Source of the DNA: Actinomycetes bacterium
GTDB lineage: Bacteria > Actinomycetota > Actinomycetes > Propionibacteriales > Propionibacteriaceae
Assembly (NCBI GenBank): GCA_009785885.1
Contig: WQUE01000092.1
Location: forward strand, 1 to 27,936
Length of the DNA: 27,936 bases
Direction: 5' to 3'
The translations under genes and the position numbers were made by a program. The notes below the pieces were generated by a model. The model was given only the letters and a program-made list of their open reading frames with translations. It did not search any database and was not told the origin of the DNA. Shown here one piece after another: positions 1 through 9,075 of this stretch (position 1 is the stretch's first letter; each line of letters opens with the position of its first letter).

Positions 1-581
1 GCGAACCCGAGATGCTGCGCCTGGGCGAGCGCCTCCGCGAAGCCCAGATGCTCGTTCGTCATCTGGTCCAGGATGTAGTTCGTGGTGCCGTTCACGATGC
101 CCATCACCAGGGTGACCTCGTCGCCGACGAGCGACTCCCGCAGCGGCCGGATGATCGGGATCGCCCCGGCGACGGCCGCCTCGTAGTACAGGTCGACACC
201 GGCGGCCTCGGCCCGGGCGAACAGGTCGGCACCCTGCGCGCCGAGCAGGGCCTTGTTCGCGGTCACAACGCTGGCGCCGTGGGCGATCGCCGTGCGCACC
301 AGCTCCCCGGCGAAGTCGATGCCGCCCACCAGCTCGATCGCCACGTCGATGTCGTCGCGCCCGACGAGCCCCAGGGCGTCGTCCGTGAACAGGTCGCGAG
401 GCAGGGTCGGCGGGGCCTCGTCGAGGGAGCGGACGGCGATACCCACGATGTCGATGGGCCGCCCGATCAGGCCGGCCAGCTGGTCGGCCTGCGTGGTCAG
501 CAGGCGGGCGACATGCCCGCCCACCGTGCCGCACCCGAGGAGGGCGACCCGCAGTGGCGGGGCCGAAGAGGTGGTGGTCAC
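1..581 (-). CDS. hom: Homoserine dehydrogenase, N-terminal part (runs off left edge)
   Basis: The minus strand from 581 reads a GTG start and about 193 codons without a stop up to the window edge, so the C-terminal half is missing. It catalyses NAD(P)-dependent reduction of aspartate semialdehyde to homoserine, the branch to threonine and methionine. The N-terminus carries a Rossmann nucleotide-binding loop (RVALLGCGTVG, about residues 11-21). Further on are the family blocks TANKALLGAQG, YYEAAVAGAIPIIRPL and GIVNGTTNYILDQM, which belong to the homoserine dehydrogenase catalytic region. The start is chosen because a good ribosome-binding site (GGAAGGAG) lies just upstream. It follows lysA on the same strand after a 96-base gap, the usual actinobacterial lysA-hom order, so the two are probably co-transcribed. 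Confident on family and partial state. Confidence 0.93.
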   Translation of the reverse strand, partial: MTTTSSAPPLRVALLGCGTVGGHVARLLTTQADQLAGLIGRPIDIVGIAVRSLDEAPPTLPRDLFTDDALGLVGRDDIDVAIELVGGIDFAGELVRTAIAHGASVVTANKALLGAQGADLFARAEAAGVDLYYEAAVAGAIPIIRPLRESLVGDEVTLVMGIVNGTTNYILDQMTNEHLGFAEALAQAQHLGF

Positions 582-677
582 GAGGGACGCTCCTTCCCGG
601 CTGCGCGCGGCGCGCGACCGGTCTACATTGAACCACGCCGCCGTGCCGCCGGTCACGCCCCGGCGTCTGGGGAACGG

Positions 678-2084
678 TCAGCCGACGTCCAGGGACATCA
701 GATCCGCGAGCGTCTCGCGGCGGATCAGCGTCGTCAGCTCGCCGTCCCGCACCGCGACCACCCCCGGTCGCAGCGCATGGTTGTAGTTGCTCGCCATCTC
801 ACGGCTGTACGCGCCCGAACCGGGCACCGCCACGAGGTCGCCCGGCGCGATGTCGGCGGGCAGGAACACGTCCCGGACGAGGATGTCCCCCGCCTCGCAG
901 TGCTTCCCGACGACCCGGCACAGCACCGGGGGTGCCGACGACGTCCGGTTCGCCAGGACCGCCGAGTATTCGGCCGCGTACAAGGCGGGACGGATGTTGT
1001 CGCTCATGCCGCCGTCCACCGACACGTACACCCGCTGCGCGCCGGCATCGAGGTCGACGGTCTTGATGGTGCCCACCGTGTAGAGGGCCAGCGTCGTCGG
1101 CCCGACGACCGCCCGTCCCGGCTCGATCGACAGCCGCGGCGGCTCCACCCCGAACGCACGGGCCTCGTGGGCGACGACGCCCGACAGTTCCTCCGCCAGG
1201 CTGGCCGGCGACGACGGCGAGTCGGCGCTCGTGTAGGCGATCCCGAACCCGCCGCCCAGATCGAACTCCTCCAGGCGCGTCCCCGTGGCGTCGGTGAACT
1301 GCTGCATCAGCTTCATCGTGCGACGTACCGCCACCTCGAAACCCGACGTGTCGAAGATCTGCGACCCGATGTGGTTGTGGACGCCGAGCAACTCCAGGTG
1401 CGGACTGTAGAAGCAGCGCACCAGCGCGACCATCGCCTGCCCGTTCGCGATCGAGAAGCCGAACTTCTGGTCCTCATGGGCGGTCGCGATGTACTCGTGC
1501 GTGTGCGCCTCGACACCAGGATTGACGCGCACCATGACGTGCGCCCGCCAGTCGTGCTCGGCGCACAGGGTCTCGATGCGTGCGATCTCGTCGAGCGAAT
1601 CCACGATGATGCGTCCCACCCCGTGCTCCAGCGCGGTCGCCAGTTCCTCGACGGTCTTGTTGTTGCCGTGGAAGCCGATGTGGGCCGGGTCGGCGCCGGC
1701 GTCCAACGCCACGGCCAACTCGCCGCCGCTGCACACGTCCAGCCACAGGCCCTCCTCCATCGCCCAGCGCACGATGCGCCGGCACAGGAACGCCTTACCC
1801 GCGTAGAACACGCGCCAGCCGTCGAACTCCGCCCGGAACGCACGCGCCCGGGCACGGAAATCCTCCTCGTCGAGCAGGTAGACCGGCGTGCCCAGCTCCT
1901 CGGCGGCCCGCACCACGGACACCCCGCCGGTCACCAACGCCCCGTCGTCGCCCCGGTGCACGGTCCGGCTCCACAGCCCAGGATCCAGCGCGTTGAGGTC
2001 CTCGGGCGCGCTGAGCCATTGCGGGCCGGCACCGGCGTCAGCGTGGATTTCCCCCGCCACATGGATATGAGCCATGCCCGACAT
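678..2084 (-). CDS. lysA: Diaminopimelate decarboxylase
   Basis: PLP-dependent enzyme converting meso-diaminopimelate to L-lysine, the last step of lysine synthesis, in the cytoplasm. The 468-residue product shows the fold III alanine-racemase-like barrel with the PLP lysine in YAGKAF (K97), the HGNNK block, a phosphate-binding glycine loop (GGGFGIAYTS), EPGRAVVGPT, and the C-terminal CEAGD and GSGAYS active-site segments supplied across the dimer. Length is normal for actinobacterial LysA. Start: ATG at 2084 is the longest choice, but a -10-like GAGAAT sits over it. If that hexamer is the promoter, translation probably begins leaderless at the second ATG (2075), giving 465 residues. hom follows downstream on the same strand. 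Use of meso-DAP fits an A1-gamma-type actinobacterial wall, but LysA alone does not prove this. Confidence 0.96.
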   Translation of the reverse strand: MSGMAHIHVAGEIHADAGAGPQWLSAPEDLNALDPGLWSRTVHRGDDGALVTGGVSVVRAAEELGTPVYLLDEEDFRARARAFRAEFDGWRVFYAGKAFLCRRIVRWAMEEGLWLDVCSGGELAVALDAGADPAHIGFHGNNKTVEELATALEHGVGRIIVDSLDEIARIETLCAEHDWRAHVMVRVNPGVEAHTHEYIATAHEDQKFGFSIANGQAMVALVRCFYSPHLELLGVHNHIGSQIFDTSGFEVAVRRTMKLMQQFTDATGTRLEEFDLGGGFGIAYTSADSPSSPASLAEELSGVVAHEARAFGVEPPRLSIEPGRAVVGPTTLALYTVGTIKTVDLDAGAQRVYVSVDGGMSDNIRPALYAAEYSAVLANRTSSAPPVLCRVVGKHCEAGDILVRDVFLPADIAPGDLVAVPGSGAYSREMASNYNHALRPGVVAVRDGELTTLIRRETLADLMSLDVG

Positions 2085-2194
2085 TCTCCCACACGGGACC
2101 GCTGTGCCCCGACTGGTCGTTGCCCAAGAGCCGTCACAGCCTCCGCACTTGTCGAAAGGTTTGCGCCCGGTGGTCTAGACTAGGTGCGCCTTGG

Positions 2195-2266
2195 GCCCCC
2201 GTAGCTCAGGGGATAGAGCACCGCCCTCCGGAGGCGGGTGCGGGCGTTCGAATCGCCCCGGGGGCG
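2195..2266 (+). tRNA. tRNA-Arg, anticodon CCG
   Basis: A complete cloverleaf can be folded by hand. The acceptor stem is 2195-2201 with 2259-2265 (GCCCCCG/CGGGGGC, seven perfect pairs). The D stem is GCTC/GAGC (2204-2207, 2216-2219). The anticodon stem is CCGCC/GGCGG with loop CTCCGGA and anticodon CCG at 2228-2230. A four-base variable loop follows, then the T stem GGGCG/CGCCC around TTCGAAT. The discriminator base is G (2266) and CCA is not encoded. It reads arginine CGG codons, which are common in this GC-rich genome. A -10-like TAGACT lies at 2176-2181, about 14 bases before the mature 5' end. Confidence 0.96.
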
Positions 2267-2409
2267 CCGAGGACGGCATCACCCCCTGTCATCCCCGCCC
2301 ACCCCGCAAACCACCGGAGGACCAGGGTGGGGCGCTAGGGTTGGTCTGCGCCGGGTCAGGCCCATGCGGCGCCGATCGCACTCCACGGCACCCGCGAAGG
2401 GAGGCGGAC

Positions 2410-3870
2410 ATGACCGCAGACGCCGACCGCGTGACGCTCGCGGACATGCCGGAGGACGTGTCCGACCGTTTCGGCCGGATCGGCCGCTGGCTGACCGTCG
2501 CCCGCCTGGAGAACCCCCGGTTCATCCTGGCGGTCTGGTTCGTCTCCCGGTTCGTCGTCCTGTTGGGCTGGGTCGTGTTCGCCCCCTCCAACAAGGGGGA
2601 CGTCCAGTACTACTACAACGCGATCGCCCAGATGGGGCAGGCCGGCGCCGCCCACACCCTGACCGAGTACCCGACCCCGGTCATCTGGTTCATGCTCGTG
2701 CCCTGGTACCTGGGCGGGGGCACCCTCACCGGTTTCGTGTTCGTGTTCATGAGTCTGATGCTCGCGCTCGACGCGGCGTTCACCGTCACCCTGTGGCGCG
2801 CCGCCGGTCCGCTGCGCGGGCCGGCGACCCTCGTGTGGATCGTGTTCCTCCTGCTGCTCGGGCCTCTGCCGTTCATGCGGTTCGACCTGGTGACGTCCGT
2901 GCTGTCCGGCTGGGCGCTGCTGCTGGTGCTGCGGCAGCGCCCGGTGTGGGGCGGTGGGCTGGTCGGGGTCGGGGCGGCGATCAAGCTGTGGCCGGCGCTC
3001 CTGTGGCCGGCCCTGTGCGGCGGGTCACGCCGTCACAACATCAAGGCGACACTCGGCGTCGCCGTCTTCGGCGGCCTGTTCGCGCTGGGCGCCCTCGTCT
3101 ACGGCGGCTGGGACCGGCTGCTCTCCCCGCTCGACTACCAGTCGGGTCGCGGCCTCCAGGTCGAGTCGATCTGGGCGACCGGCCCGATGCTCGCACGGGC
3201 GTTCCACCTCGGCGACTACGCCGTCACCTTGTCGCGGTTCCAGGCGTTCGAGATCTGGGGCACCGGCGTGCCGGGGTTCGCCGAGGCCGCCGGTGTGGCC
3301 GCGATCGCCGGATACGTCCTCATCGCGGGCGTGTACGTCACATGGTGGACCCGGGGCGCGGGCCGCCTGATGGAGGCCTGCGTGCTGATGCTGCTCGTCG
3401 TGACCACGCTGATCGTCACGAACAAGACGCTGAGCCCGCAGTACCTGCTGTGGCTTGCGGGGCCGCTGGCGTCCGCCTACGCCACCATGGGGTCGCGCAA
3501 CCCGCACAACCGCTACTACGTCGCCGACCGGAACCGGCTCACCCGGATCACCCGGCTCATCCTCGCCATCGGGGCGCTCACGCTCGTCGTGTTCCCCATC
3601 GGGTACACGCCGCTGGTCAGCGACACGCGTGCGTGGACGGCCGTGCGCGTCTTCGTCACGCTGGTGCTCGCCGTGCGCAACGTCGGCCTTCTCTGGCTGC
3701 TCGGCGAACTGCTCGTCTGGGTCGTGCGCTTCTGTTCGCCCACCGCGTTCCGCGCCGCCCGGGACAGGCGACCCGTCGAGGAGCCGGCCGGACGACTCAC
3801 GGCGCGGCTGAAAGAGGCGGGCGAGCGGGCACGGCGTCCGGTCCTGACCGCCAAGGGTCACACCCGGTGA
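2410..3870 (+). CDS. GT87-type (DUF2029) polytopic glycosyltransferase, first of a tandem pair
   Basis: Integral membrane protein of 486 residues with about ten to twelve hydrophobic helices after a short cytoplasmic N-terminus. It resembles GT-C glycosyltransferases of family GT87, which in actinobacteria include PimE and the alpha-mannosyltransferases that take mannose from polyprenyl-phosphate-mannose on the outer face of the membrane. Visible signatures are GDVQYYYN in the first extracytoplasmic loop, where GT-C enzymes keep a catalytic aspartate (D64 here), EYPTP (86-90), RFDL (157-160), IKLWPALL (191-198), RGLQVES (247-253) and NKTLSPQY further on. The C-terminal 60 residues are basic and cytoplasmic. 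ATG 2410 is chosen because GGGAGGCGG precedes it. The stop overlaps the next gene by four bases (GTGA), and the two proteins share these motifs, so they probably act together. Sugar donor and acceptor cannot be told from the sequence. Confidence 0.85.
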   Translation: MTADADRVTLADMPEDVSDRFGRIGRWLTVARLENPRFILAVWFVSRFVVLLGWVVFAPSNKGDVQYYYNAIAQMGQAGAAHTLTEYPTPVIWFMLVPWYLGGGTLTGFVFVFMSLMLALDAAFTVTLWRAAGPLRGPATLVWIVFLLLLGPLPFMRFDLVTSVLSGWALLLVLRQRPVWGGGLVGVGAAIKLWPALLWPALCGGSRRHNIKATLGVAVFGGLFALGALVYGGWDRLLSPLDYQSGRGLQVESIWATGPMLARAFHLGDYAVTLSRFQAFEIWGTGVPGFAEAAGVAAIAGYVLIAGVYVTWWTRGAGRLMEACVLMLLVVTTLIVTNKTLSPQYLLWLAGPLASAYATMGSRNPHNRYYVADRNRLTRITRLILAIGALTLVVFPIGYTPLVSDTRAWTAVRVFVTLVLAVRNVGLLWLLGELLVWVVRFCSPTAFRAARDRRPVEEPAGRLTARLKEAGERARRPVLTAKGHTR

Positions 3871-5165
3871 GTGCCGCGCCGCCGACCGTGAAATGGCCGG
3901 ACGCCTACGCCGCGCCGGCGATGGTGGCGGTCTGGGGGACGTGCCGGATGATCATGGCGGCCGTCTGGTTCGGCCGGAGTTGGTACATCGTCGCCGACGT
4001 CGCCTACTACGCCCAGCAGCTCGGGGCGGACGGCACGCACGGCCTGCGGGAGTACCCCACGCCCGTCGTCTGGCTGCTGTGGGGCCTGTTCCAGGCGGCC
4101 GGCCGCGACCCCGCGCGCTTCTTCCACCTGTTCGTCGTGATGATGCTGGTGCTCGACGCGATCACGACCGCCCTCCTGTGGCACTTGGCGAGCCGGAGGG
4201 CCGCCCTCTACTGGACCGTGTTCATCGCCCTGGTCGGGCCGCTGGTGTGGTCCCGGCTGGACCTGGTGCCCGCGTGCCTCGTGGCCTGGGCGCTGCTGCT
4301 GGTCCGGCGCCGTCCCGCGGCCGCCGGGGTCGCGCTGGCGCTGGGCGCCGCCGCCAAGTTCTGGCCGGCGCTGCTGATCGGCCCGTTGCTGTCGGGACGC
4401 GACGAACCCGGCCGTCGGGCGCGCGGCTTCCTGGTGGCGGGCGGCGCCGCCGCCTTGGCCTCGCTGGCGATCGACGGGTGGTCGCGCACGATCTCGCCGC
4501 TGGTGTGGCAGGCCGACCGCGGCCTGCAGATCGAGTCGGTGCCGGCGACGTGGCTGATGCTCCGGCACGTCGTCGATCCCGCCGTCACGGTGTCGTACAC
4601 GGTGTTCAACGCCTACCAGGTGACCGGGCCGGGCGAATCCGCCTGGCTCGCCGTCTCCAGCGTGCTGACGGTCGCCGCGGTCGCGCTCGCCCTCGTGCTC
4701 GGCTGGATCGTCGGCGGGGGCGGCGCCGGATGGCCCGGGCAGGACTGGCGCGCGACGCGCCTCGTGGAGCGCCAGGACGACCTGGCCTGGGCCCGCGTGA
4801 CCAGCGCGGTCGCGATCGTGGGCGCCGTGATCGTCGCCAACAAGACGCTCAGCCCCCAGTACGTCATCTGGCTCGCCGGGCCGCTCGCGCTGCTCGCCGG
4901 TCAGGCGCTGGACCGTCCCCGCCGGACGGCTCCCCTGCTGCTGGGCGCACTCGGCCTGGCCGTGGCGCTGGCCACGCAGCAGATCTACCCACTCCACTAC
5001 GACGGGCTCACGCACAACCCCGGCGGAGCCCAGGTGAGCGCGCTGCTGGCCGTCCGGAACCTGCTCCTGGTGGTCATGACGGTGGTCGCGACGATCTGGG
5101 CCGTCCGCACGGGTCGGCGCGTGGGCCGGTCCGCCCGACGTTACAATGGCCGTAGCCGCGCATGA
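3867..5165 (+). CDS. GT87-type (DUF2029) polytopic glycosyltransferase, second of a tandem pair
   Basis: 432-residue multi-pass membrane protein. It starts at a GTG that overlaps the previous stop by four bases, indicating translational coupling. It repeats the motifs of its upstream neighbour in the same order: ADVAYYAQ (D44 as candidate catalytic residue), EYPTP (62-66), RLDLVPA, AKFWPALL, RGLQIES and NKTLSPQYVIWLAGP. The two are therefore diverged duplicates of one ancestral gene. The second copy is shorter, lacks the long basic tail of the first, and has a short cytoplasmic loop with W and Q/D/E residues before the NKTLSPQ helix. GT87 enzymes use polyprenyl-phosphate sugars to build PIM, lipomannan or related lipoglycans; which product applies here is inference. 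A hairpin (5155-5179) overlaps the stop codon. Confidence 0.84.
   Translation: MSAAPPTVKWPDAYAAPAMVAVWGTCRMIMAAVWFGRSWYIVADVAYYAQQLGADGTHGLREYPTPVVWLLWGLFQAAGRDPARFFHLFVVMMLVLDAITTALLWHLASRRAALYWTVFIALVGPLVWSRLDLVPACLVAWALLLVRRRPAAAGVALALGAAAKFWPALLIGPLLSGRDEPGRRARGFLVAGGAAALASLAIDGWSRTISPLVWQADRGLQIESVPATWLMLRHVVDPAVTVSYTVFNAYQVTGPGESAWLAVSSVLTVAAVALALVLGWIVGGGGAGWPGQDWRATRLVERQDDLAWARVTSAVAIVGAVIVANKTLSPQYVIWLAGPLALLAGQALDRPRRTAPLLLGALGLAVALATQQIYPLHYDGLTHNPGGAQVSALLAVRNLLLVVMTVVATIWAVRTGRRVGRSARRYNGRSRA
5142..5147 (+). promoter_or_regulatory. Candidate -10 box for kgd
   Basis: TACAAT (5142-5147) matches the -10 consensus at five of six positions and lies inside the 3' end of the upstream glycosyltransferase gene. 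A transcript would start near 5154, giving about 60 bases of leader before the kgd start at 5215. No convincing -35 lies 17 bases upstream. Seen in sequence; activity is inferred. Confidence 0.45.
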
Positions 5166-5179
5166 TCGTTGCGCGCGGC
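5155..5179 (+). other. GC-rich hairpin in the kgd leader
   Basis: GCCGCGC (5155-5161) and GCGCGGC (5173-5179) form a perfect seven-pair stem with an 11-base loop. It spans the stop codon of the upstream gene and lies just after the candidate kgd transcription start. There is no U tract, so it is not a standard terminator. It could stabilise the 5' end or separate the two transcripts. Confidence 0.4.
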
Positions 5180-5214
5180 CCATGACGACCCTCAACACGT
5201 GTGGAACGAGGCGT

Positions 5215-8200
5215 ATGGCCAAGCCGCCGCTCACGATGAACGAGATCTTCCTCCCAGACTTCGGCGACAACTCCTGGCTCGTCGCGCAGATGCGCGACCG
5301 CTACCTGGCCGATCCCGCCGGTGTGCCCCCACGGTGGGCCGCCTTCTTCGCCGGACGTCCGGATCTCCTCCAGGTCGAGGATCCCCCGGCGGACCCGGCA
5401 CCCGCGCCGTCCGATCCGAAGCCGGCGCCGTCGGATCCCGAGCCGGCGCCCATCGCGCTCGTCGACGACCCGCCACCGGCCGGTGTCCCGGATGTCGCCG
5501 ACGTCCCCGAGGCCGGCACGGCGCCGGACATTCTGGCGGCCGACGCGATCACGCTGCCGCCCGTGGGCGCGGACGCCACGAACCCGGTCGCCACCGTCGA
5601 GCACCGCGAGCGGCGCGACGAGGCGCCCTCCACACCCGGCGAGGCCGGGGGCCTGTCGGCCGACATCCCGAACCCGCTGATCCGCCCGGAGCAGACCGCG
5701 GAGGGCCCGACGCTCGTCAAGCTGCGTGGGGTGGCACTGCGCACGGCGCAGAACATGGCGGCGTCCCTGCACGTGCCCACCGCGACGTCGTACCGTGACG
5801 TGCCGATGAAGCTCGCGATCGACCAGCGCGCCGCGATCAACAACTTCCTGCGCCGCAGCCGCGGCGGCAAGGTGAGCTTCACGCAGCTCATCGCCTGGGC
5901 GATGGTGCAGGCACTGCAGGACATCCCGGCGATGAACGTCGCCTATGCCGAGCCGGACGGCGTGCCCTGCCTGGTGCAACACCACGGCGTGAACCTGGGG
6001 GTCGCGATCGACCTGACCGCGTCCGACGGCACACACCAGCTCGTCGTCCCGGTCATCCGGGACTGCCAGGATCTGAACTTCTCCCAGTTCTGGGCCGCGT
6101 ACGAGGACCTGCTGGGACGGGCCCGCGCGGGGCAGCTGACCGTCGCCGACTACCAGGGCGCCACGTGCAGCATCACCAACCCGGGCAGCATCGGCACGAC
6201 CGCGTCGCGCCCCCGCCTCATGCCGGGGCAGAGCGTGATCCTCGGCGCCGGCGCGATCGCCTACCCGGCCCCGTTCGCCGGGGCCAGCTCCCACACGATG
6301 GCCGATCTCGGCGTGTCGAAGGTCACGACCCTGTCGAGCACGTACGACCACCGGGTGATCCAGGGGGCGCACTCGGGGATGTTCCTCGGCCGGATCAGCG
6401 ACCTGCTGCTCGGCGCCTCCGGCTTCTACGACCGGATCTTCTTGTCGCTGCGCATCCCCTACCCGCCGCTCACATGGTCGCAGGACATCTCGACGGCCCG
6501 CAGCAACCAGACGAGCCGCCAGGCCCGCATCGCCGGACTCGTCCAGGCCTACCGCCAGTTCGGCCACCTCATGGCCGACATCGACCCGCTCGAGTACCGC
6601 CAGCGCACCCACCCCGACCTGGAGTTGGAGACGCACGGCCTGACGCTGTGGGACCTCGACCGTCAGTTCCCCGTGTGGAACGTCGGCGGGCGCACCGGGG
6701 ACATCCTGCCGCTGCGCGACATCATCGACATCCTGCGCGACTCGTACTGCCACACCATCGGCATCGAGTACCAGCACATCCAGGACCCCGAGCAGCGCGC
6801 CTGGTGGCAGGCGCACGTCGAACGTCCCCACACGCCCCGGCCCCGCACCGAGCAGCTGCGCATCCTCGACATGCTGTCCGAGGCGGAGGTCTTCGAGACG
6901 TTCCTCCAGACGAAGTACGTCGGGCAGACGCGGTTCTCGCTGGAGGGCGCCGAGAGCGCGATCGTCGTGCTGGCCCAGCTGTGCGAGAGCGCCGCCGACC
7001 ATGCGTTTGCGGAGGTATGCATCGGCATGCCCCACCGCGGACGGCTGAACGTGCTGGCCAACATCGCCGGCAAGCTGTACAGCCAGATCTTCCGCGAGTT
7101 CGACAACCGCGCGCCCGAGAGCGAAATGATCTCGGGCGATGTCAAGTACCACCTCGGTGCGGAGGGCAACTACACGGCCGCCTCGGGCGCCAGCGTCAAC
7201 GTGTCGGTGGCGGCCAACCCGTCGCACCTGGAGGCCGTCAGCCCGGTGCTGGAGGGCATCGCCCGGGCGAAGATCGACCGGCTCGCCGACCCGTCCAGCT
7301 TCGCCGTGCTGCCCGTCCTGATGCACGGCGACGCATCGTTTGCCGGCCAGGGCGTCGTGTACGAGACGCTGCAGATGAGCCAGCTACGGGCCTACCGCAC
7401 CGGGGGGACGATCCACGTCGTCGTGAACAACCAGGTCGGTTTCACGACGCCGCCCGACGAGGCCCGCTCGTCGGTGTACTCCACGGATGTCGCCAAGGCG
7501 GTGCAGGCCCCGGTGCTGCACGTCAACGGTGACGATCCCGACGCGTGCGCCCGTGTGGCCGCGCTCGCGTTCGCCTTCCGCCAGCGGTTCCACAAGGACG
7601 TCGTCATCGACATGGTGTGCTACCGCCGGCGGGGCCACAACGAGGGCGACGACCCGAGCCTGACGCAGCCGCAGATGTACGACCTGATCGAGCAGAAGCG
7701 CCCCGTCCGGAAGATCTTCACGGAGGCGCTCGTCGGCCGCGGCGACATCTCGCTCGAAGACGCCGAGCAGGCCGTGAACCGGTTCCGTGACCGCCTGGAG
7801 CAGGTGTTCGCGAACGTCCGCGACCCGAACGTGCCCCGGGAGCCGGACGAGTACCGCATCGCCCCGCGCTACCCCGACAAGCCGCGCGCGAAGGCGGCAC
7901 CCGCGATCAGCCGCGAGATGATGTCGGTGATCGCCGGCGTGTACGGCAACCTGCCCGATGGTTTCCACGTCCATCCGAAGGCCGCCCCGCAGCTCGCCCG
8001 GCGCGCCGACGCGATCATCAACGGCCCCATCGACTGGGCGACGGCCGAACTGCTGGCGATCGGATCCCTGCTCATGGAGCACCACCCGGTGCGCCTCGTC
8101 GGGCAGGACACGCGCCGCGGCACGTTCTCCCAGCGCTTCGGCTCGGTCGTCGACCGCGTCACGAACGAGCACTGGGTGCCACTGAAACACCTCACGAACG

Positions 8201-9075
8201 ACCAGGCGCCGTTCGACATCTTCAACTCGCTGCTGAGCGAGTACGCGGCGATGGGCTTCGAGTACGGCTACTCGCTGGCCGCGCCGGAGGCCCTCGTCTG
8301 CTGGGAGGCCCAGTACGGCGACTTCGCCAACGGCGCCCAGACGATCACCGACGAGTTCGTCGTCGGCGGCGCCACGAAGTGGGGCCAGCAGTCCGGGGTG
8401 GTGCTGCTGTTGCCGCACGGCTACGAAGGCGCAGGCCCGGACCACTCGTCGGCCCGCCTGGAGCGGTTCCTGCAGCTGTGCAGCGACGACAACATGACGG
8501 TCGCGCAGCCGTCCACGCCCGCCAGCTACTTCCATCTGCTGCGCACGCACGTGCTCGTCGACTGGCACCAGCCGCTCATCGTCGCCACGCCGAAGTCGAT
8601 GCTGCGCAACAAGATGGCCCTGTGCTCTCCGGACGACTTCATCCACGGCACGTGGCATCCGGCGCTGCCGGACCCCTCGATCGACGACCCGGCGCGCGTC
8701 ACCCGCGTGACGCTGTGCTCGGGCAAGATGCGGTGGGACCTGATGGCCGAGCGGGAGCGTCAAGGCCTGCAGGACGAGGTCGCCATCATCAGCCTGGAAC
8801 GGCTCTACCCGCTGCCCGACGAGGGCCTGGCGCGCGCGCTCGCCCCGTACCTGAACGCCACCGACTTCCGGTGGGTGCAGGACGAGCCGGCCAACCAGGG
8901 CGCCTGGGAGTTCCTGCGGTTGCACCTGCCGGGTGCGATGAGCAGCCGCCTGGGGCGGGCGTTCGCCCTGCGCGGGTACACGCGCCCCGCCTCCGAAGTG
9001 CCCTCCGTCGGCTCCGGCCCCGTCAACGCGGCCCAACAGAAGGCGCTGCTCGCAGCCGCGCTGCGGCCGTCCTGA
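5215..9075 (+). CDS. kgd: Multifunctional 2-oxoglutarate dehydrogenase/decarboxylase (E1 plus succinyltransferase), OdhA/Kgd type
   Basis: 1286-residue fused enzyme that converts 2-oxoglutarate to succinyl-CoA together with E2 and E3 of the pyruvate dehydrogenase complex, and also has decarboxylase and carboligase activity in Mycobacterium. Order: a short E1-type N-terminal segment (FGDNSWLVAQMRDRYLADP); a Pro/Ala/Asp-rich linker (about 45-155) with PAPSDP repeats; a 2-oxoacid dehydrogenase acyltransferase domain with the catalytic histidine in STYDHRVIQG (H379); then the ThDP-dependent E1 with HRGRLNVLANI, the ThDP/metal motif starting at GDASF (D706) and ending in NNQVGFTT, and the C-terminal transketolase-like half. 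There is no lipoyl domain, as in OdhA. ATG 5215 is preferred because it precedes MAKPPLTMNEIFLPDFGDNSW; ATG 5182 and 5236 are possible. In Mycobacterium and Corynebacterium the enzyme is inhibited by unphosphorylated GarA/OdhI; the regulator is not in this window. Confidence 0.96.
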   Translation: MAKPPLTMNEIFLPDFGDNSWLVAQMRDRYLADPAGVPPRWAAFFAGRPDLLQVEDPPADPAPAPSDPKPAPSDPEPAPIALVDDPPPAGVPDVADVPEAGTAPDILAADAITLPPVGADATNPVATVEHRERRDEAPSTPGEAGGLSADIPNPLIRPEQTAEGPTLVKLRGVALRTAQNMAASLHVPTATSYRDVPMKLAIDQRAAINNFLRRSRGGKVSFTQLIAWAMVQALQDIPAMNVAYAEPDGVPCLVQHHGVNLGVAIDLTASDGTHQLVVPVIRDCQDLNFSQFWAAYEDLLGRARAGQLTVADYQGATCSITNPGSIGTTASRPRLMPGQSVILGAGAIAYPAPFAGASSHTMADLGVSKVTTLSSTYDHRVIQGAHSGMFLGRISDLLLGASGFYDRIFLSLRIPYPPLTWSQDISTARSNQTSRQARIAGLVQAYRQFGHLMADIDPLEYRQRTHPDLELETHGLTLWDLDRQFPVWNVGGRTGDILPLRDIIDILRDSYCHTIGIEYQHIQDPEQRAWWQAHVERPHTPRPRTEQLRILDMLSEAEVFETFLQTKYVGQTRFSLEGAESAIVVLAQLCESAADHAFAEVCIGMPHRGRLNVLANIAGKLYSQIFREFDNRAPESEMISGDVKYHLGAEGNYTAASGASVNVSVAANPSHLEAVSPVLEGIARAKIDRLADPSSFAVLPVLMHGDASFAGQGVVYETLQMSQLRAYRTGGTIHVVVNNQVGFTTPPDEARSSVYSTDVAKAVQAPVLHVNGDDPDACARVAALAFAFRQRFHKDVVIDMVCYRRRGHNEGDDPSLTQPQMYDLIEQKRPVRKIFTEALVGRGDISLEDAEQAVNRFRDRLEQVFANVRDPNVPREPDEYRIAPRYPDKPRAKAAPAISREMMSVIAGVYGNLPDGFHVHPKAAPQLARRADAIINGPIDWATAELLAIGSLLMEHHPVRLVGQDTRRGTFSQRFGSVVDRVTNEHWVPLKHLTNDQAPFDIFNSLLSEYAAMGFEYGYSLAAPEALVCWEAQYGDFANGAQTITDEFVVGGATKWGQQSGVVLLLPHGYEGAGPDHSSARLERFLQLCSDDNMTVAQPSTPASYFHLLRTHVLVDWHQPLIVATPKSMLRNKMALCSPDDFIHGTWHPALPDPSIDDPARVTRVTLCSGKMRWDLMAERERQGLQDEVAIISLERLYPLPDEGLARALAPYLNATDFRWVQDEPANQGAWEFLRLHLPGAMSSRLGRAFALRGYTRPASEVPSVGSGPVNAAQQKALLAAALRPS

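Noticed and set aside
12..2183. 723-codon plus-strand open frame opposite hom and lysA
   Set aside because: Arg/Gly/Pro/His-rich composition with no motifs; it is the antisense shadow of lysA and hom, common at high GC.
5074..7326. 750-codon minus-strand open frame opposite kgd
   Set aside because: Low-complexity shadow of the clearly conserved kgd frame.
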